A DNA stretch of 64,000 nt from Gymnothorax reevesii (lineage: Eukaryota > Chordata > Actinopteri > Anguilliformes > Muraenidae). A program made the position numbers and the translations under genes. The number at the start of each line of letters is the position of its first letter. The first letter of the stretch is position 1. The notes under the pieces are model-generated. The model did not search any database, was not told the origin of the DNA, and saw nothing but the letters and a program-made list of their open reading frames with translations. Below are positions 21,400-31,880 of this stretch, in pieces. Location: the NCBI GenBank assembly GCA_029721435.1, contig CM056574.1:77595001-77659000 (forward strand), given 5' to 3'.

Positions 21400-22802
21400 C
21401 ACTGACGCTCCATGATTTAAAGTCACTGGAACAAACAGGGGTCTTTGTGCAAACTCTTAACAACTACGTAAAAGGTTCAGTATTTTGTGTCTGTGCAGAC
21501 AATTTAGGAGCTCATGCACTTGCCGGCTTTCAGGAGAATTTCAACGTAAAGAATTTTTGTAGATTTTGTTTAACAAATTGATGCGAAATAGCAACTACTG
21601 CAAATTCTGATTTTCAGCTACGCTCCAGAGAACAGCACGATACATGTCTGCTAAAACTTCGTCTTGAAAATGTTCCACATGTAAACGGTGCTAAAAATTA
21701 ATGTGTTTTAAGTAAGCATCTGTCATATTTTCACCCTGTGACTGGCTTCCCCCCAGACATATTGTATGATTTTTTAGAAGGTGTTATACTTGTTGAACTG
21801 TCTTTATGTCTAAAAAACTTTATTTAAAAAGGCTATATTACTTTGGACAGACTGAATAGCCTAATCAAATCATTTCCGTACAAATAATCTGACAGGGTGA
21901 ATAAACCAAAGGCAATTTCTAAAGCAAATGTTGAAAAGGGCAGCATAGGTGGCAATGGCCACGAAAATTGGTCTTTATTACGATTCCTCTCTCTTCTCAT
22001 TGGAAAGAGTGTGCCAGAACAAGAACCTGCATGGGAAATACTGATGGACCTCAAAGAAATAGTCAAAATTGTTGTCTCACCTGTTTTTTCAGAGGAAATA
22101 TTGCACTACTTGGAGATCAAGTTGTCTGATCACAGAAGCCTGCTCACAGACACTTTTCCTGATTTTAGCTTGCGCCCAAAGCACCACTTTGCTGACCATT
22201 ATCCTTACTTTCTACACTGTTTTGGTCCATTGGTGGAATTATGGACGATGAGGTTTGAATCCAAACACAGCTTCTTCAAGAAGACTATGCATGATGTCCA
22301 AAACTTTAAAAATGTGCTCCTCACATTGTCGTTAAAACACCAACAGAAGATGGCATGCCAGTTTGATAGCCAGAGTCTTTTCAAGCCAATGTTACATGTG
22401 GACAAAGTAACTGACATCAAAATATCCTCTTTGGATGCTGACCTGCGCACAGTGATTAAGAGAAAGTATCCACATCTCGAAACTGTGTCCCTTTCTAAAG
22501 ACATTTATTTTCATGGGACCCGATATGTGGAGGGTATGATTCTGTCATCTGGACACCGCAGTGGTCTGCCAGAATTCTACAAAATCGTGACCATAGTAGT
22601 TAACCCTGAAAAAGTAGCCTTTGTTGGCAAAAAGCTCACATCTTGGTACCTTGAACATTTTAGGTCTTTTGAGCTTGTGGAGAGCATCTACATAGACATT
22701 GAAATTTTTGATCCTCAGGCTCTTAACGACTATCATCCATTGGTTGCGTACACAGTGAGAGGGAAGGTGCTGGTGACTCCGAAAGTGTGCCTGCTCCATT
22801 GA
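21400..22802 (+). pseudogene. C2H2-finger / transposase-like protein, C-terminal half
   Basis: This continues the gene cut at 13788 in the same phase: TLTLHDLKSLEQTGVFV. Next is the family hallmark ADNLGAHALAGF...NFCRFC (about 21495-21565), with the likely second catalytic Asp. GFPPDILYDFLEGV follows near 21750, a motif with an acidic residue where DDE enzymes place the last one; the usual His-Asp reads Tyr-Asp here. Then a long open stretch (21897-22802) contains GSIGGNGHENWSLLR, LRPKHHFADHYPY and ELWTMRFESKHSFFK. In-frame stops occur near 21577, 21700, 21825 and 21880, so the gene is dead. The role is inferred: family proteins are annotated only as uncharacterised, as far as I know. Confidence 0.7.
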
Positions 22803-23175
22803 AGTGACACAGAATGGTAAGTGAACCCTGATTAAATGTTGCTCTAACTCGCTCTCATTCTGACCCTTTCTCCCATTCAAGCAAGATGCAATCTGTCATA
22901 TTATTTTGATATTTTTTTCTGTTTTACTTGTGGAGTTGATTTCCTGATTTGTTTCACCTGTGTCTTGTTTAATTTACCAGTGTCCTGTTTGTGTTAATAT
23001 TTGATCTGCTTACTAGAACAACATAAACATTTATAATAATATATTGCTTTGCAGGTACAACTAACACCGTCTAAGGCCTTGCTCCATTGTTTATAAATTT
23101 AACTTGTCTGGTTTTATACCCTTTGCAACTTAACTATTCTGTGTTTTATCCTTGTTTCTTGTGACACAGGCTGAA

Positions 23176-25773
23176 ATGGTGCTGCTAGTAAAAATCTCCC
23201 CACGAATGTCCCGTAAAGTGGCGATTCCTGAGGTACCTGAATCAGTTGAAGAGTTGCAAAACATTCTTAAGGAAAAACTTGAACTTTAAGATAGCTTCAC
23301 ACTACAATACGAGGACTCAGACTTTAATAATGCTCTGTGTAATTTGATTGACATCCATGATTTGCCACCTATGCGTGCCATATTGCACATTCTTTGGGAT
23401 GAGACATCTCCACTTGTTCAGCAAGAGCCAGACTCTGAAGGTTCAGAGTCTTCCCTGGACACAGCCAGTTTATCCAGCAGAGAGTCACTCCAGAGTCCCT
23501 CAGCTTTCATCAGGTACCATCTGCGAAGTGTCTCAGAGTGGCCTTCACCTTTTCCCATCCCGTCCTTCTCCTACGATGTGGAGTTGAAGTTGCGCAAAGG
23601 CAATGAGGCATATGAACAACCAAGAAAGGTATCACCTTAACAAGAGAGATGAAGATAGACATTTTGGACAAGATTGCTCAGGCAGTTTTTGAAGTGAAAG
23701 CCTATCCTGATCAAGACCAGATTGAGTCAGTTGCTTCTGGTCTCATCAGTAGACACCCCTGCCTTCGAGAACCAGGCAGTGGAACAGGGTATGACGAATG
23801 GAAAACCAGCATAAAATACAAACTTGGCAATTACAGGACCAAGCTGCGTCAGGCAGGCTGTACTGAGGTTAGCATTAACCAGAAAAAGAGGTGCAGTGAA
23901 GATGATGGTACAAGTCCTTCTCTCAAGAGAGCAAAGAGAGGTGAGATTAACCATGTCCCTGACCATCCAGAAAATTATAATGATGACTCACTGGAGGATG
24001 AAAGACTGGTTCTGGTTGAGGAGTTCAAGAAGAAGAATAAGAATGTTGCACTCATCAGACAAAAGATGGAGCTGACTTTCTCCCTGAGGCGCAGGGGGAT
24101 CGTGGAGTTGCAGCCCATGGTCTCAGAGGTTCTGGAACGTTGGCCTGCTCTGTTTTGTGAGGCAGAGGTAAACAGGTGAACTAAGAATATATTATGTTGT
24201 GTTTATGTTCAGTCTTTTTTGAAAGTGTGTTGATCACAATGCCCATTTTAACATGAAGATAAAATTGAAATTGTTTTGACTTTGTAATGAGGATTCAAAT
24301 TTCCTGTTCAAATTTTTTCAACAGATTAGAGAAGAGTTTTATCGGATCACAAACAAGAACCTAATGGACAACTTCAAAGAAGCCCTTCATCAGCACACCT
24401 GCAGGCTCCTGAGACTGTACCGGGCGAGAAGGACAGCTTTTTCATCTGAGATGGATCAGCTTCTTAACAGCCTGGATCAAGAGGTGAATTCTAGATGTAG
24501 TAATTTAATAACGCTGAACATTATGGATAGGTTTAGGGTTAGGGTCACCTTGTTGTGACAAATCCTCAGAATAAATGCATGGGTTTCTAAGGGACACAAT
24601 AGCACAAACAACCGAACCAATTATGATCAAATGATCAATGATCAAAGACATAAAATTACTCAGATATAGTGACTTTTTACTCATTAAACAAAAGGTATCT
24701 TAATCTTTAAAAAAGTATCTTGCCCTGTGGGGAGCCTTTTCATGATGATGTCAGACTCTGATAATGATATTTGCCCATCAGTGACACAAAAATCACTTTC
24801 AGTGGACACACTTTGACGGTGAGCAATCATAGGGCCTAAGTTGAAAAATGCCAAATTACCTTTTAAAAAGGAGTAAACCTTTGACATGCAATCGACAGGA
24901 TTTTTTTGGATATGGAAGAGGACATCTGCCTGCATGCTTACTCTATTTCTCGTAATGTTTCATGCAGCTCTTGTTTCAGACATCTGACATCACTGCACTT
25001 CGACAAACTGCAGCTTTAAAGGGCCTTCCCTTGTATCTCCGTGACAGTCAGGAGAAGCTCTTCAGGAACTGTCTTGTGAGTTGTTATAATGAACAGAAAT
25101 TGTAATTTATGTTATTATACTGTATTTAGGTATAATGCTGTACTTAACGGTGACTTCAACCATTACCTCTCTGTCTTACTTGTTCCCTAACAATGTGTCT
25201 TATAGTTGCACTGTCCTGGCTATGACTTGATGTAGCCTAATTAATGTCATTTGATGTGTGTATGGGGGTTCAATTTTTGATTCTGGGGTATGGGGTGGAA
25301 ATAGTTAATATGTCAAGCTCATAATTAATTCTATTTGGAAAAGAATGTTTATTTTATAATGTGGAAATATTTTAGAGTTGGGGCTTATTCTGATTCACAG
25401 TATTTTAATGACTAATCTCTTGCAATCCATGTGTTGGTTTTTTCCTGTCTGTTAACACAAGGACACTGACCCAGATGTGGAGCAGACGAAGGGCCTCACA
25501 GTGGGTATCCGCACTGTGCTGGAGGATGATGACAGCACAGCGCCTCAAAGTGTTGTGAGTGTTGCTGTTGTTGTGGAAGAAGAGATTGTCCTTCAAGATC
25601 TCCCAGACCTGCCAACTGCTTTTGCTTACCTCTTTGGACTGATCTATGCTTTAAACCTCAAGTACCCAAAGGATCTGAGGTACACATTTGAAACTGTTCA
25701 GAAGGTTTTCATGGAACTTGGTACAGACCTCTCTGCAAGGGTCAGATCTCTCAAAAACAAACTCCTTCAGTGA
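23176..25773 (+). pseudogene. SAMD3-like protein, second gene of the CACTA-like element
   Basis: The start is ATG 23176, just after a cacag acceptor. I read these exons: 23176-24167, 24325-24483, 24968-25075 and 25462-25773. All junctions are GT-AG and all are in phase 0, which argues for real splicing. The protein begins MVLLVKISPRMSRKV with a PB1/ubiquitin-like fold suggested by QYEDSDFNNALC. It continues with SFSYDVELKLRKGNEAY, KAYPDQDQIESVASGLISRH, GNYRTKLRQAGC and a basic KRAKRGE tract, and ends LPTAFAYLFGLIYALNLKYP. This is the layout of teleost proteins labelled 'sterile alpha motif domain-containing protein 3-like'. Lesions: TAA 23287-23289 and a 1-base shift near 23620. It lies 374 bp after the transposase-like gene on the same strand. 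Its role in transposition is unknown. Confidence 0.75.
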
Positions 25774-25850
25774 ATCCACAAGTCTGGATCTGGAGTTGTT
25801 GACCTCTAAAAGTTCCCTTCTGTCCAGCCAACACCATGTTTTATGCTTTA

Positions 25851-26130
25851 GATTCATAGTTGTGTATCATGCATGTTCTGTATGGTCTTTTATACATGAC
25901 TTATGCTTGATATTTTGAGACCAGAAGTTATGGCAGTTGGTAACCTTGTTAACAAATTTAGATTCATAGTTGTGTATCTTACAGGTTCTGTATGGTCTTG
26001 TACGCATGACTTGCGCTTGATATTTTGAGACCAGAAGTTATGGTGCTCAGTAACCTGGTTAACAGATTTATTAGATGTGTATCATACTGATTCTGTATGG
26101 TTTTATGTACATGACACGTGTTTGATCTTT
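25851..26130 (+). repeat. About 110-bp tandem repeat, 2.5 units
   Basis: gattcatagttgtgtatc begins at 25851 and 25961, with a diverged third unit from about 26068. It lies in the probable 3' UTR of the SAMD3-like gene. Confidence 0.8.
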
Positions 26131-26458
26131 TATTCAGTCTCAAAGTTTAAAAGTAGACAATGTAGCACAAGTAAACAGCTACTACTGGGACAATTGGGTC
26201 TCAGTTTGCATGTACTTCGCATGCCCTGTTGGAAGGGATTTGATGCTGGTACAGTTTAAATAAAACAAATGTTTTGAACGTATATGTTGCATCTGTAATA
26301 ATTTATATATTTGATTATACATTATTGGTTCTAAATTGCACATTTGAACTACATTATAAACTATTGCAGTGTGCAAGTTTAAATTCCTCTTGAATTATTC
26401 TTCTATACTAACTTAACCCAATTAAAGTGCATTCTGTGTAAGAACTTACAATACAGTC

Positions 26459-26720
26459 ATTACAATGTAAAATTATAAGTTAGTACAATTTACAGGATAG
26501 TTAGTAGAAGTAAGGATGAAATGTTATTACAATGTAAAATATTAAGTTAGAATTTTGGAGAGAGTAAGCACAAGTAACATTTAAAAGTTATTACAATGTA
26601 AAATTATAAGTTAGTCCAACTTAGGAGAGAGTTTGTTGAAGTAAGGATTAAAAGTTATTACAATGTAAAATTAGAAGTTGGTAGAACTTACTGTTGAGTT
26701 GATAAAAATCTAAATTCAGA
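26459..26720 (+). repeat. Subterminal tandem repeats of CACTA-like element
   Basis: attacaatgtaaaat recurs at 26459, 26526, 26590 and 26657 (spacings 67, 64, 67), each followed by 'aagttagt' words. Bases 26720-26837 add several 'gagttgac/caactta' words up to the CAGTG end. Subterminal repeats are where CACTA transposases are known to bind. Confidence 0.8.
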
Positions 26721-26837
26721 GTTGAGCAAACTCAGAGCAGAACTTAAAATATTTAGTTTAATTGTCCAACTTAAAATTTTATCGAAGTTTGTTGCCTTAA
26801 AATTTTGAGTTGACCCAACTTTTCTTTTTTTACAGTG

Positions 26838-27345
26838 TACACAGCTTCTCCTTTCACTTCTTGACTTTGTGGCAGCGCAGAGAGACAATTTTGCCTTTTT
26901 CAAAGGGTTAGCTTTAAATGTTACTGATTCAGTCTCCCAAGACTGCAGACATGACCTCCAGCGCACAAAGAAGCGCAAATGTATGGCTGATGAAAGTGCA
27001 GAGCCAGGTGTTGAATTTAGTGGAAAAGAAAAGTTTCGGATTGAAACGTTGAATGTTCTAATTGACAAACTTGTGTCCTGTCTCAACCAACGGTTAACTG
27101 CATATACACACTTGACCAATCTTTTTCATGTTCTTTTCATGCCTGATAATATGTCCAACAGCGAGCTCACTTCAAGGGCCAATGCTTGCTGCAGCATATC
27201 CCACTGATCTGACCATGAGCTTGGCAGTTGAACTTGTTCAGTACAAATCATTCATTTTAGAAGAATACAAATGCCTAAAGACCATGGTAAATTTGGATTT
27301 ACAGTCCACGTTCCCAAATGTTTACATAGCACTAAGACTGTATTG
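26838..27345 (+). pseudogene. hAT transposase, part 2
   Basis: This resumes the frame broken at 10167: the last codons before the insert read DIDIHTA, and the first after it read TQLLLSLLDFV. It continues through AAQRDNFAFFKGLA, a basic KKRKCMADES segment and RIETLNVLIDKLV to a stop near 27207. A frameshift leads to ELVQYKSFILEEY and FPNVYIALRL by 27345. In complete relatives this last block leads into the hAT dimerisation domain, which is lost here. Confidence 0.78.
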
Positions 27346-27840
27346 ACCCTGTCAATAACCTTTGTAGAATCCTTAGGTACAGTAGGTTGACGTTGGGGTG
27401 GGAGGGGGGGCCCTTCCTTTGCAAACTCCTGGCCCCGGGGCCCAGACCCCCCATAATCTGGCCCTGAGTCTGCTTCATACGTAGACTGTTTGTGACACAC
27501 TCCAATTTGAGGCATTGTGCTGATAAGCATATGGTCATTGCTGGAGTACTTTGGGGAGGCGTCAACAGTTAGTTTCTGAATCAGTATTTTGAACATTTGC
27601 TGCAGTGGACAAAGTACAATTCTACTGACCGCTGGCCAATTATCGGAACCCCAAAGAAAACAGACTATCTATAAGAAACTGCCGCTTTTCTCATCTTTAT
27701 CGTACTCTCATGAAAATAAATCATCTTGCACTCGGACCAACAAGTCACCGATTTCATACAGGCTGCGTGAACAATCATGTATATGCAGGACTACAGATCA
27801 GTGTGGAAAATCGCATCCAATCTAATCAATCAGGATAGAA
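27346..27840. other. hAT 3' region and unassigned spacer
   Basis: 27400-27466 is G/C-rich (ggggcccagacc) and resembles a hAT 3' end. From 27467 to 27840 I see no gene; minus-strand frames at 27252-27596 are shadows. Confidence 0.4.
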
Positions 27841-29330
27841 GGTGATAGTGAGCACTTTTGCTTTGCTGAGACAATCCATCCCACCTCACAGGTGTGCCAC
27901 ATCAAGATGCTCATCAGACTCCATGATTAGTGCACAAGTGTACCTTAGACTGTCCACAATAAAAGGCCACCCTGAAATGTGCAGTTTTTGCTTTATTGGG
28001 GGTCTGGGGACTCAGAACCAGTCAGTATCTGGTGTGACCACCATTTGCCTCATGCAGTGCAACACATCTTCTTCGCATAGAGTTTATCAGTCAATTGTGG
28101 CCTGTGGAATGTTGGTCCACTCCTCTTCAATGGCTGTGCGTAGTTGCTGGATATTAGTGGGAACTGGTACGCGCTGTCGTATACGCCGGTCAAGCACATC
28201 CCAAACATGCTCAATGGGTGACATGTCCGCTGAGTATGCTGGCCATGCAAGAACTGGGACATTTTCAGCTTCCAAGAATTGTGTACAGATCCTTGCAACA
28301 TTGGGCCGTGCATTATCTTGCTGAAACATGAGGTGATGTTCATGGATGTATGGTGCAACAAAGGGCCTCAGGATCTCATCACGGTATCTCTTTGCATTCA
28401 AAATGCCATCAATAAAATGCACCTGTGTTCTTCGTCCATAACAGATGCCTGCCCATACCATAACCCCACCACCACCATGGGCCACTCGATCCACAACATT
28501 GACATCAGCAAAGCGCTCACCCACACGACGCCACACACACTGTCTGCCATTTGCCCTGAACTATGTATACCGAGATTCATCCGTGAAGATAACACCTCTC
28601 CAACGTGCCAGACGCTATCGAATGTGAGCATTTTCCCACTCAAGTCTGTTACGGCGACGATCTGGAGTCAGGATGAGGACCCCGATGAGGACGACGAGCA
28701 TGCAGTTGAGCTTCCCTGAGACAGTTTCTGACAGTTTGTGCAGAAATTCTTTGGTTATGCAAACCAATTGTTTCAGCAGCTGTCTGAGTAGCTGGTCTCA
28801 GACGATCTTGGAGGTGAGCCTGCTGAATGTGGAGGTCCTGGGCTGGTGTGGTTACACGTGGTCTGCGGTTGTGAGGCCGGTTGGATGTACTGCCATATTC
28901 TCTGAAACGCCTTTGGAGACGGCTTATGGCGGAGAAATGAACATCCAATGCCCGAGCAACAGATCTGGTTGACATTCCTGCTGTCAGCATGCCAATTGCA
29001 CGCTCCCTCAATGCTTGCGCCATCTGTGGCACTTTGCTGTGAGACAAAACTGCACATTTCAGAGTGGCCTTTTATTGTGGGCAGTATAAGGTACACCTGT
29101 GCACTAATCATGGTGTCTGATGAGCATCTCGATGTGGCACACCTTTGAGGTGGGATGGATTGTCTCAGCAAAGCAAAAGTGCTCTCTATCACACATTTAG
29201 ACAGATTTGTGAACAATGCTTGAGAGAAATGGTAATATTGTGTATCTGGAATGAATTTTAGATCTTTGAGTCCATCTCATGACAAATGGGAGCAAAAACA
29301 AAAGTGTTGCGTTTATATTTTTGTTGAGTG
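27841..29330 (-). mobile_element. Tc1/mariner element, left end truncated
   Basis: The right end is complete: ...TTGTTGAGTG then TA at 29331. Read outward it gives TACACTCAACAAAAATATAA, a Tc1 end common in fish. The left arm (27841-28010) is the inverted partner of 29045-29190 but starts inside the inverted repeat, so about 150 bp of it is lost. Confidence 0.9.
28087..29047 (-). pseudogene. Tc1 transposase
   Basis: Starts at ATG 29047. The paired helix-turn-helix DNA-binding region reads QALRERAIGMLTAGMSTRSVARALDV and then HLQDRLRPATQTAAETI. A frameshift near 28650 and a stop follow. The catalytic part has FTDESRY (about 28570), then a TAG, VMVWAGICY, FQQDNARPN (about 28320) and SPIEHVWD (about 28205). 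All three acidic residues of the DD34E triad are visible. It would cut and paste its own ends; this copy is inactive. Confidence 0.88.
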
Positions 29331-29332
29331 TA

Positions 29333-29711
29333 GATACATACTATTAGCATTTGGAGGTCTGTAACAACACCAAAGATTAATTGGCTTTTCATGAGGTAGA
29401 TGTGCTTGCACCCATAGCAGTTCAATATCTTCTTTCATTCTTTGTGAGCATATTTTTACAGGTATGTTATCTTGTATGTAGAAAGCTACTCCTCCCCCAT
29501 ATCTATTTCTGTCCCTTCTGTAGATGTTACATCCTATGATAGACAGTTCTGAGTCTTTAAAAGAGCTGTCTAAGTGGGTCTCTGAGACCGGCAAAATCTG
29601 TAGTCTATGCTTCACTAGCAAGTTTTTAACATCACCAATTTTATTTCGAATACTATTTATATTGACACGTGCAATGTTTATACCTTTTTTTGTTTTTTTG
29701 CATTTTGACAT
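29333..29711 (-). pseudogene. LINE ORF2 N-terminus: endonuclease domain (partial)
   Basis: Starts MSKCKKTKKGINIARVNINS and shows the apurinic-type endonuclease motifs VNINSIRNKI, SETHLDSSF, RRDRNRYGGGVAFYI and WCCYRPPN. Endonuclease nicks the target for LINE integration. It is cut at 29332 where the Tc1 element begins, so Tc1 either landed in it or broke it. It lies downstream of the ORF1 fragment below, in normal LINE order. Confidence 0.78.
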
Positions 29712-29792
29712 GATTGATTCATAGATTCAAAAGCTGTCATTTAACATGTGACATACATTACCATGTGATAATCATTTTGGGGTGCTGGTGCG

Positions 29793-30624
29793 CTAATGTA
29801 TGATAAGCTTGTTTTGTCTCAGGAATGCAATGTGTCCTTTTTCCCTCGCTTCTCTTAGCTTCGGCATAAGTTCTTTTCTCCTCTGTTTCACCGCCTCGGT
29901 GAAATCTTCATTGATGTAAATTTTTATTCCCTTTAAAAGTTTGCTCTTTTGAGGGGCTGCCATTTTGTTCTTAAATCGAGGAACTTTACTACTATCGCTC
30001 TCGGCCTTTCTCTGTTCAGTTCTGGTTTGCCCACTCAACGAGCACGTTCGATCTCCATCTCTCTGAGGATCTGCAGTTTCTCTTTCAGTACTTCCCTTAC
30101 TTTCTCTTCTGAGTCAGTCCATGTTTTATTTGGGATTTCAGGTATACCCTCCAGCACTACATTGTTCCTGCGTGATTGACCCTCTAAGTACTCATGTTTA
30201 TCTAGCATGACTTGTAGACTTTCACAGAGCTTTATGATGTCAGTTTGTGTTGTGTTTCAGTTGTCCTTCTGTTTGGCTAAGCTGACCTTTAGTTCATCTA
30301 AATCCTTCTCTGTGAATTGTATACTTGAGTTCTTGTACCTCTTTTGTCAGTGTGTCTAATCTAGAGTTGATTGAGTCCATGATGACTGAAACAAAGCTCT
30401 TGAACATGTCTTGCTGCCGTTGTAATAGTGCTGTGAACACATTACAGTACACATAATAGTGCTGTGTGTCTTTTTGGCTCTTTAACAGGTCTCTTACCTG
30501 TGATCTGCATTATCTGCGTTTTTCTGCTGCTGCTGCTTTGATGGACCCATTCCTTCAGGCTTAGTGATGTACTTTCCTGCCTTACTCTTCTGTTTCTCCT
30601 GATGCTAGCAGGTGTTAGCCGCAC
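29793..30624 (-). pseudogene. LINE ORF1, L1-type RNA-binding protein (decayed)
   Basis: The C-terminal domain reads KGIKIYINEDFTEAVKQRRK then ELMPKLREAREKGHIAFLR (29793-29960). Upstream, after shifts, come RRNNVVLEGIP-like and REVLKEKLQILREIEIERA-like words (about 30055-30180). The N-terminal basic frame is 30442-30624. In L1-type ORF1 these are coiled coil, RRM and C-terminal domain. ORF1 binds LINE RNA as a trimer. Several frameshifts make it a pseudogene. Confidence 0.7.
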
Positions 30625-30629
30625 TCGTT

Positions 30630-31000
30630 CCGCCAGTTCGGTGGATGGTGTGGTTGACTGGCCCCGCTCCGGTCGCTAGCAGTAGCTAGCCGCTAGCCGT
30701 TGTGGCTCACCGGCCTTGACTGGCCCCGCTCCTGTCGCTAGCAGTAGCTAGCCGCTAGCCGTTGTCTCGGCTAGCTCGGCGGATGGTGTGGCTCACCGGC
30801 CTTGACTGGCCCCGCTCCGGTCGCTGGCAGTAGCTAGCCGCTAGCCGTTGTCTCGGCTAGCTCGGCGGATGGTATGGTTCACCGGCCTGGGGCCCGCTCC
30901 GAACTCTAGCAGCGCTAGCCCGGTGGATGGTGTAGCTCTCTGGCCTAGCCTGGGACCCACTCCGGACGCTAGCAGAAGCTAACCCAGTGGATGGTGACAT
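30630..31000 (-). repeat. GCTAGC-rich minisatellite
   Basis: Units of roughly 60-95 bp with 'tggccccgctccggtcgctagcagtagctagcc', 'gtggatggtgtgg' and 'ctcaccggcc' words, about five copies. It sits between two LINE 5' fragments and just upstream of the ORF1 frame, so it may be the LINE 5' UTR array. Confidence 0.8.
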
Positions 31001-31309
31001 ATTTTTTACAATTTCACAATGACAAGATGACCTTATGTATAATGCAACTTCCCCACCCCTTTTAAGCCTGTTTGTTGTGAGCAAATCATAACCCTTAATC
31101 TGCACTGAGGTAGTTTGTTCTTCAGTTAACCAGGTCTCAGAAACAGCTATGACAGAGAAGTTTTTGTTGAGTTGAGTTAAACAATCCTGGATTTTGGAGA
31201 TATTCGTGGGAAGGTTTCTACTATTGAAATGTATTACTGTAAATGTCCGATCGGGAATTACATTATTTTTGAATTGTTCCTCTGTGAAATAGATGCACTG
31301 CTGTTTCAT
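31001..31309 (-). pseudogene. Second LINE ORF2 endonuclease fragment
   Basis: MKQQCIYFTEEQFKN leads into TFTVIHFNSRNLPTN, VSETWLTEEQT and TNRLKRGGEVALYI, the same endonuclease motif order as 29333-29711 but a different LINE subfamily. It ends abruptly at the minisatellite at about 31000. Confidence 0.75.
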
Positions 31310-31544
31310 GCTGAGATAAAAATGATTGTCCGGATCGATATCATGCTCAAAATTGTGAGGTCTGGGATCTGTCTAGTTAAAAGTTTTCAGACGGAGCTTG
31401 TCCACGGATGTAAATGGTTCCATACTGTCTGTTGTCATTAGAACAGAGTGTAAATAGTCATTATATTATAAATGTCCATAAGAAAAAACTACTTACATGC
31501 AGTGCTGCGTCATAATGTTCGTGATGAAGTTTTACTCACAGGTG

Positions 31545-31880
31545 TCACTTAAACCTGTCCAAGTCCACGAGCTCTCTGATCTGAAAGGTCTTTGCTTCCT
31601 CCAGTGTTCCATTTAATTTAATCCAGACTTTGCAATTTCTCGTCCAGGATGCTTGTATTTTATTTTGTTTCCTGAGAGACCTGGCTTGCCTGGCGATGTC
31701 TGCGTTCTTCTTGGTTAAATGTTCATTGAAGTATACATCCGTTCCTCTCAACTTTTTGCCCTGTCGCAACAATTCACTCCTGTCTTTTCTGTTCACAAAG
31801 CGGATAATAATTGATCTTATTCTTTCGGTAAGATCCATACTTAAAAATTTCTGAGGCAAAAACAAGACACTTATATTCAT
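31545..31880 (-). pseudogene. Second LINE ORF1, C-terminal domain
   Basis: RSIIIRFVNRKDRSELLRQG, GTDVYFNEHLTKKNADIAR and ARSLRKQNKIQASWT match the C-terminal domain of L1-type ORF1 proteins. It lies about 235 bp upstream of the endonuclease fragment on the same strand, the normal ORF1-ORF2 order. The rest of ORF1 upstream is not recognisable. Bases 31881-32478 hold no gene. Confidence 0.7.

Larger units (their letters stand above)
10168..26837 (+). mobile_element. CACTA/EnSpm-like DNA transposon, 16.7 kb with nested insertions
   Basis: The left end is CACTGCAAAAAAG (10168). The right end is the complement of CACTGTAAAAAAAG (26837). TA is found on both sides (10166-10167 and 26838-26839). The ends interrupt the hAT transposase, and removing 10168-26837 plus one TA joins its two halves in phase, so both ends are fixed to the base. 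CACTG is a known variant of the CACTA terminus, and teleost EnSpm elements that I recall begin CACTGTAAAAA. Subterminal repeats near the right end also fit that superfamily. Two plus-strand genes lie inside (12506-22802 and 23176-25773). Without the 7.6-kb insert at 13789 the element is about 9.1 kb. The transposase-like gene is broken, so this copy cannot move by itself. Confidence 0.82.
7231..27466 (+). mobile_element. hAT element, split by a nested 16.7-kb insertion
   Basis: The outer shell of the nest. The candidate left end is CAGGGGCGGACTG at 7231 and the candidate right end is the complement of CAGGGCCAGATTATGG, ending at 27466. Both resemble vertebrate hAT termini (CAGGGGCGGAT-type), but the two ends are not closely matched and I see no convincing 8-bp duplication, so these outer limits are tentative. 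Without the insert the element would be about 3.6 kb, a normal hAT size. The coding parts are at 8186-10167 and 26838-27345. Confidence 0.55.

Noticed and set aside
23176..25773. SAMD3-like gene as an ordinary host gene
   Set aside because: It lies inside an element whose ends interrupt a hAT transposase and it carries a stop and a frameshift; here it is transposon cargo or a core gene, not a host gene.
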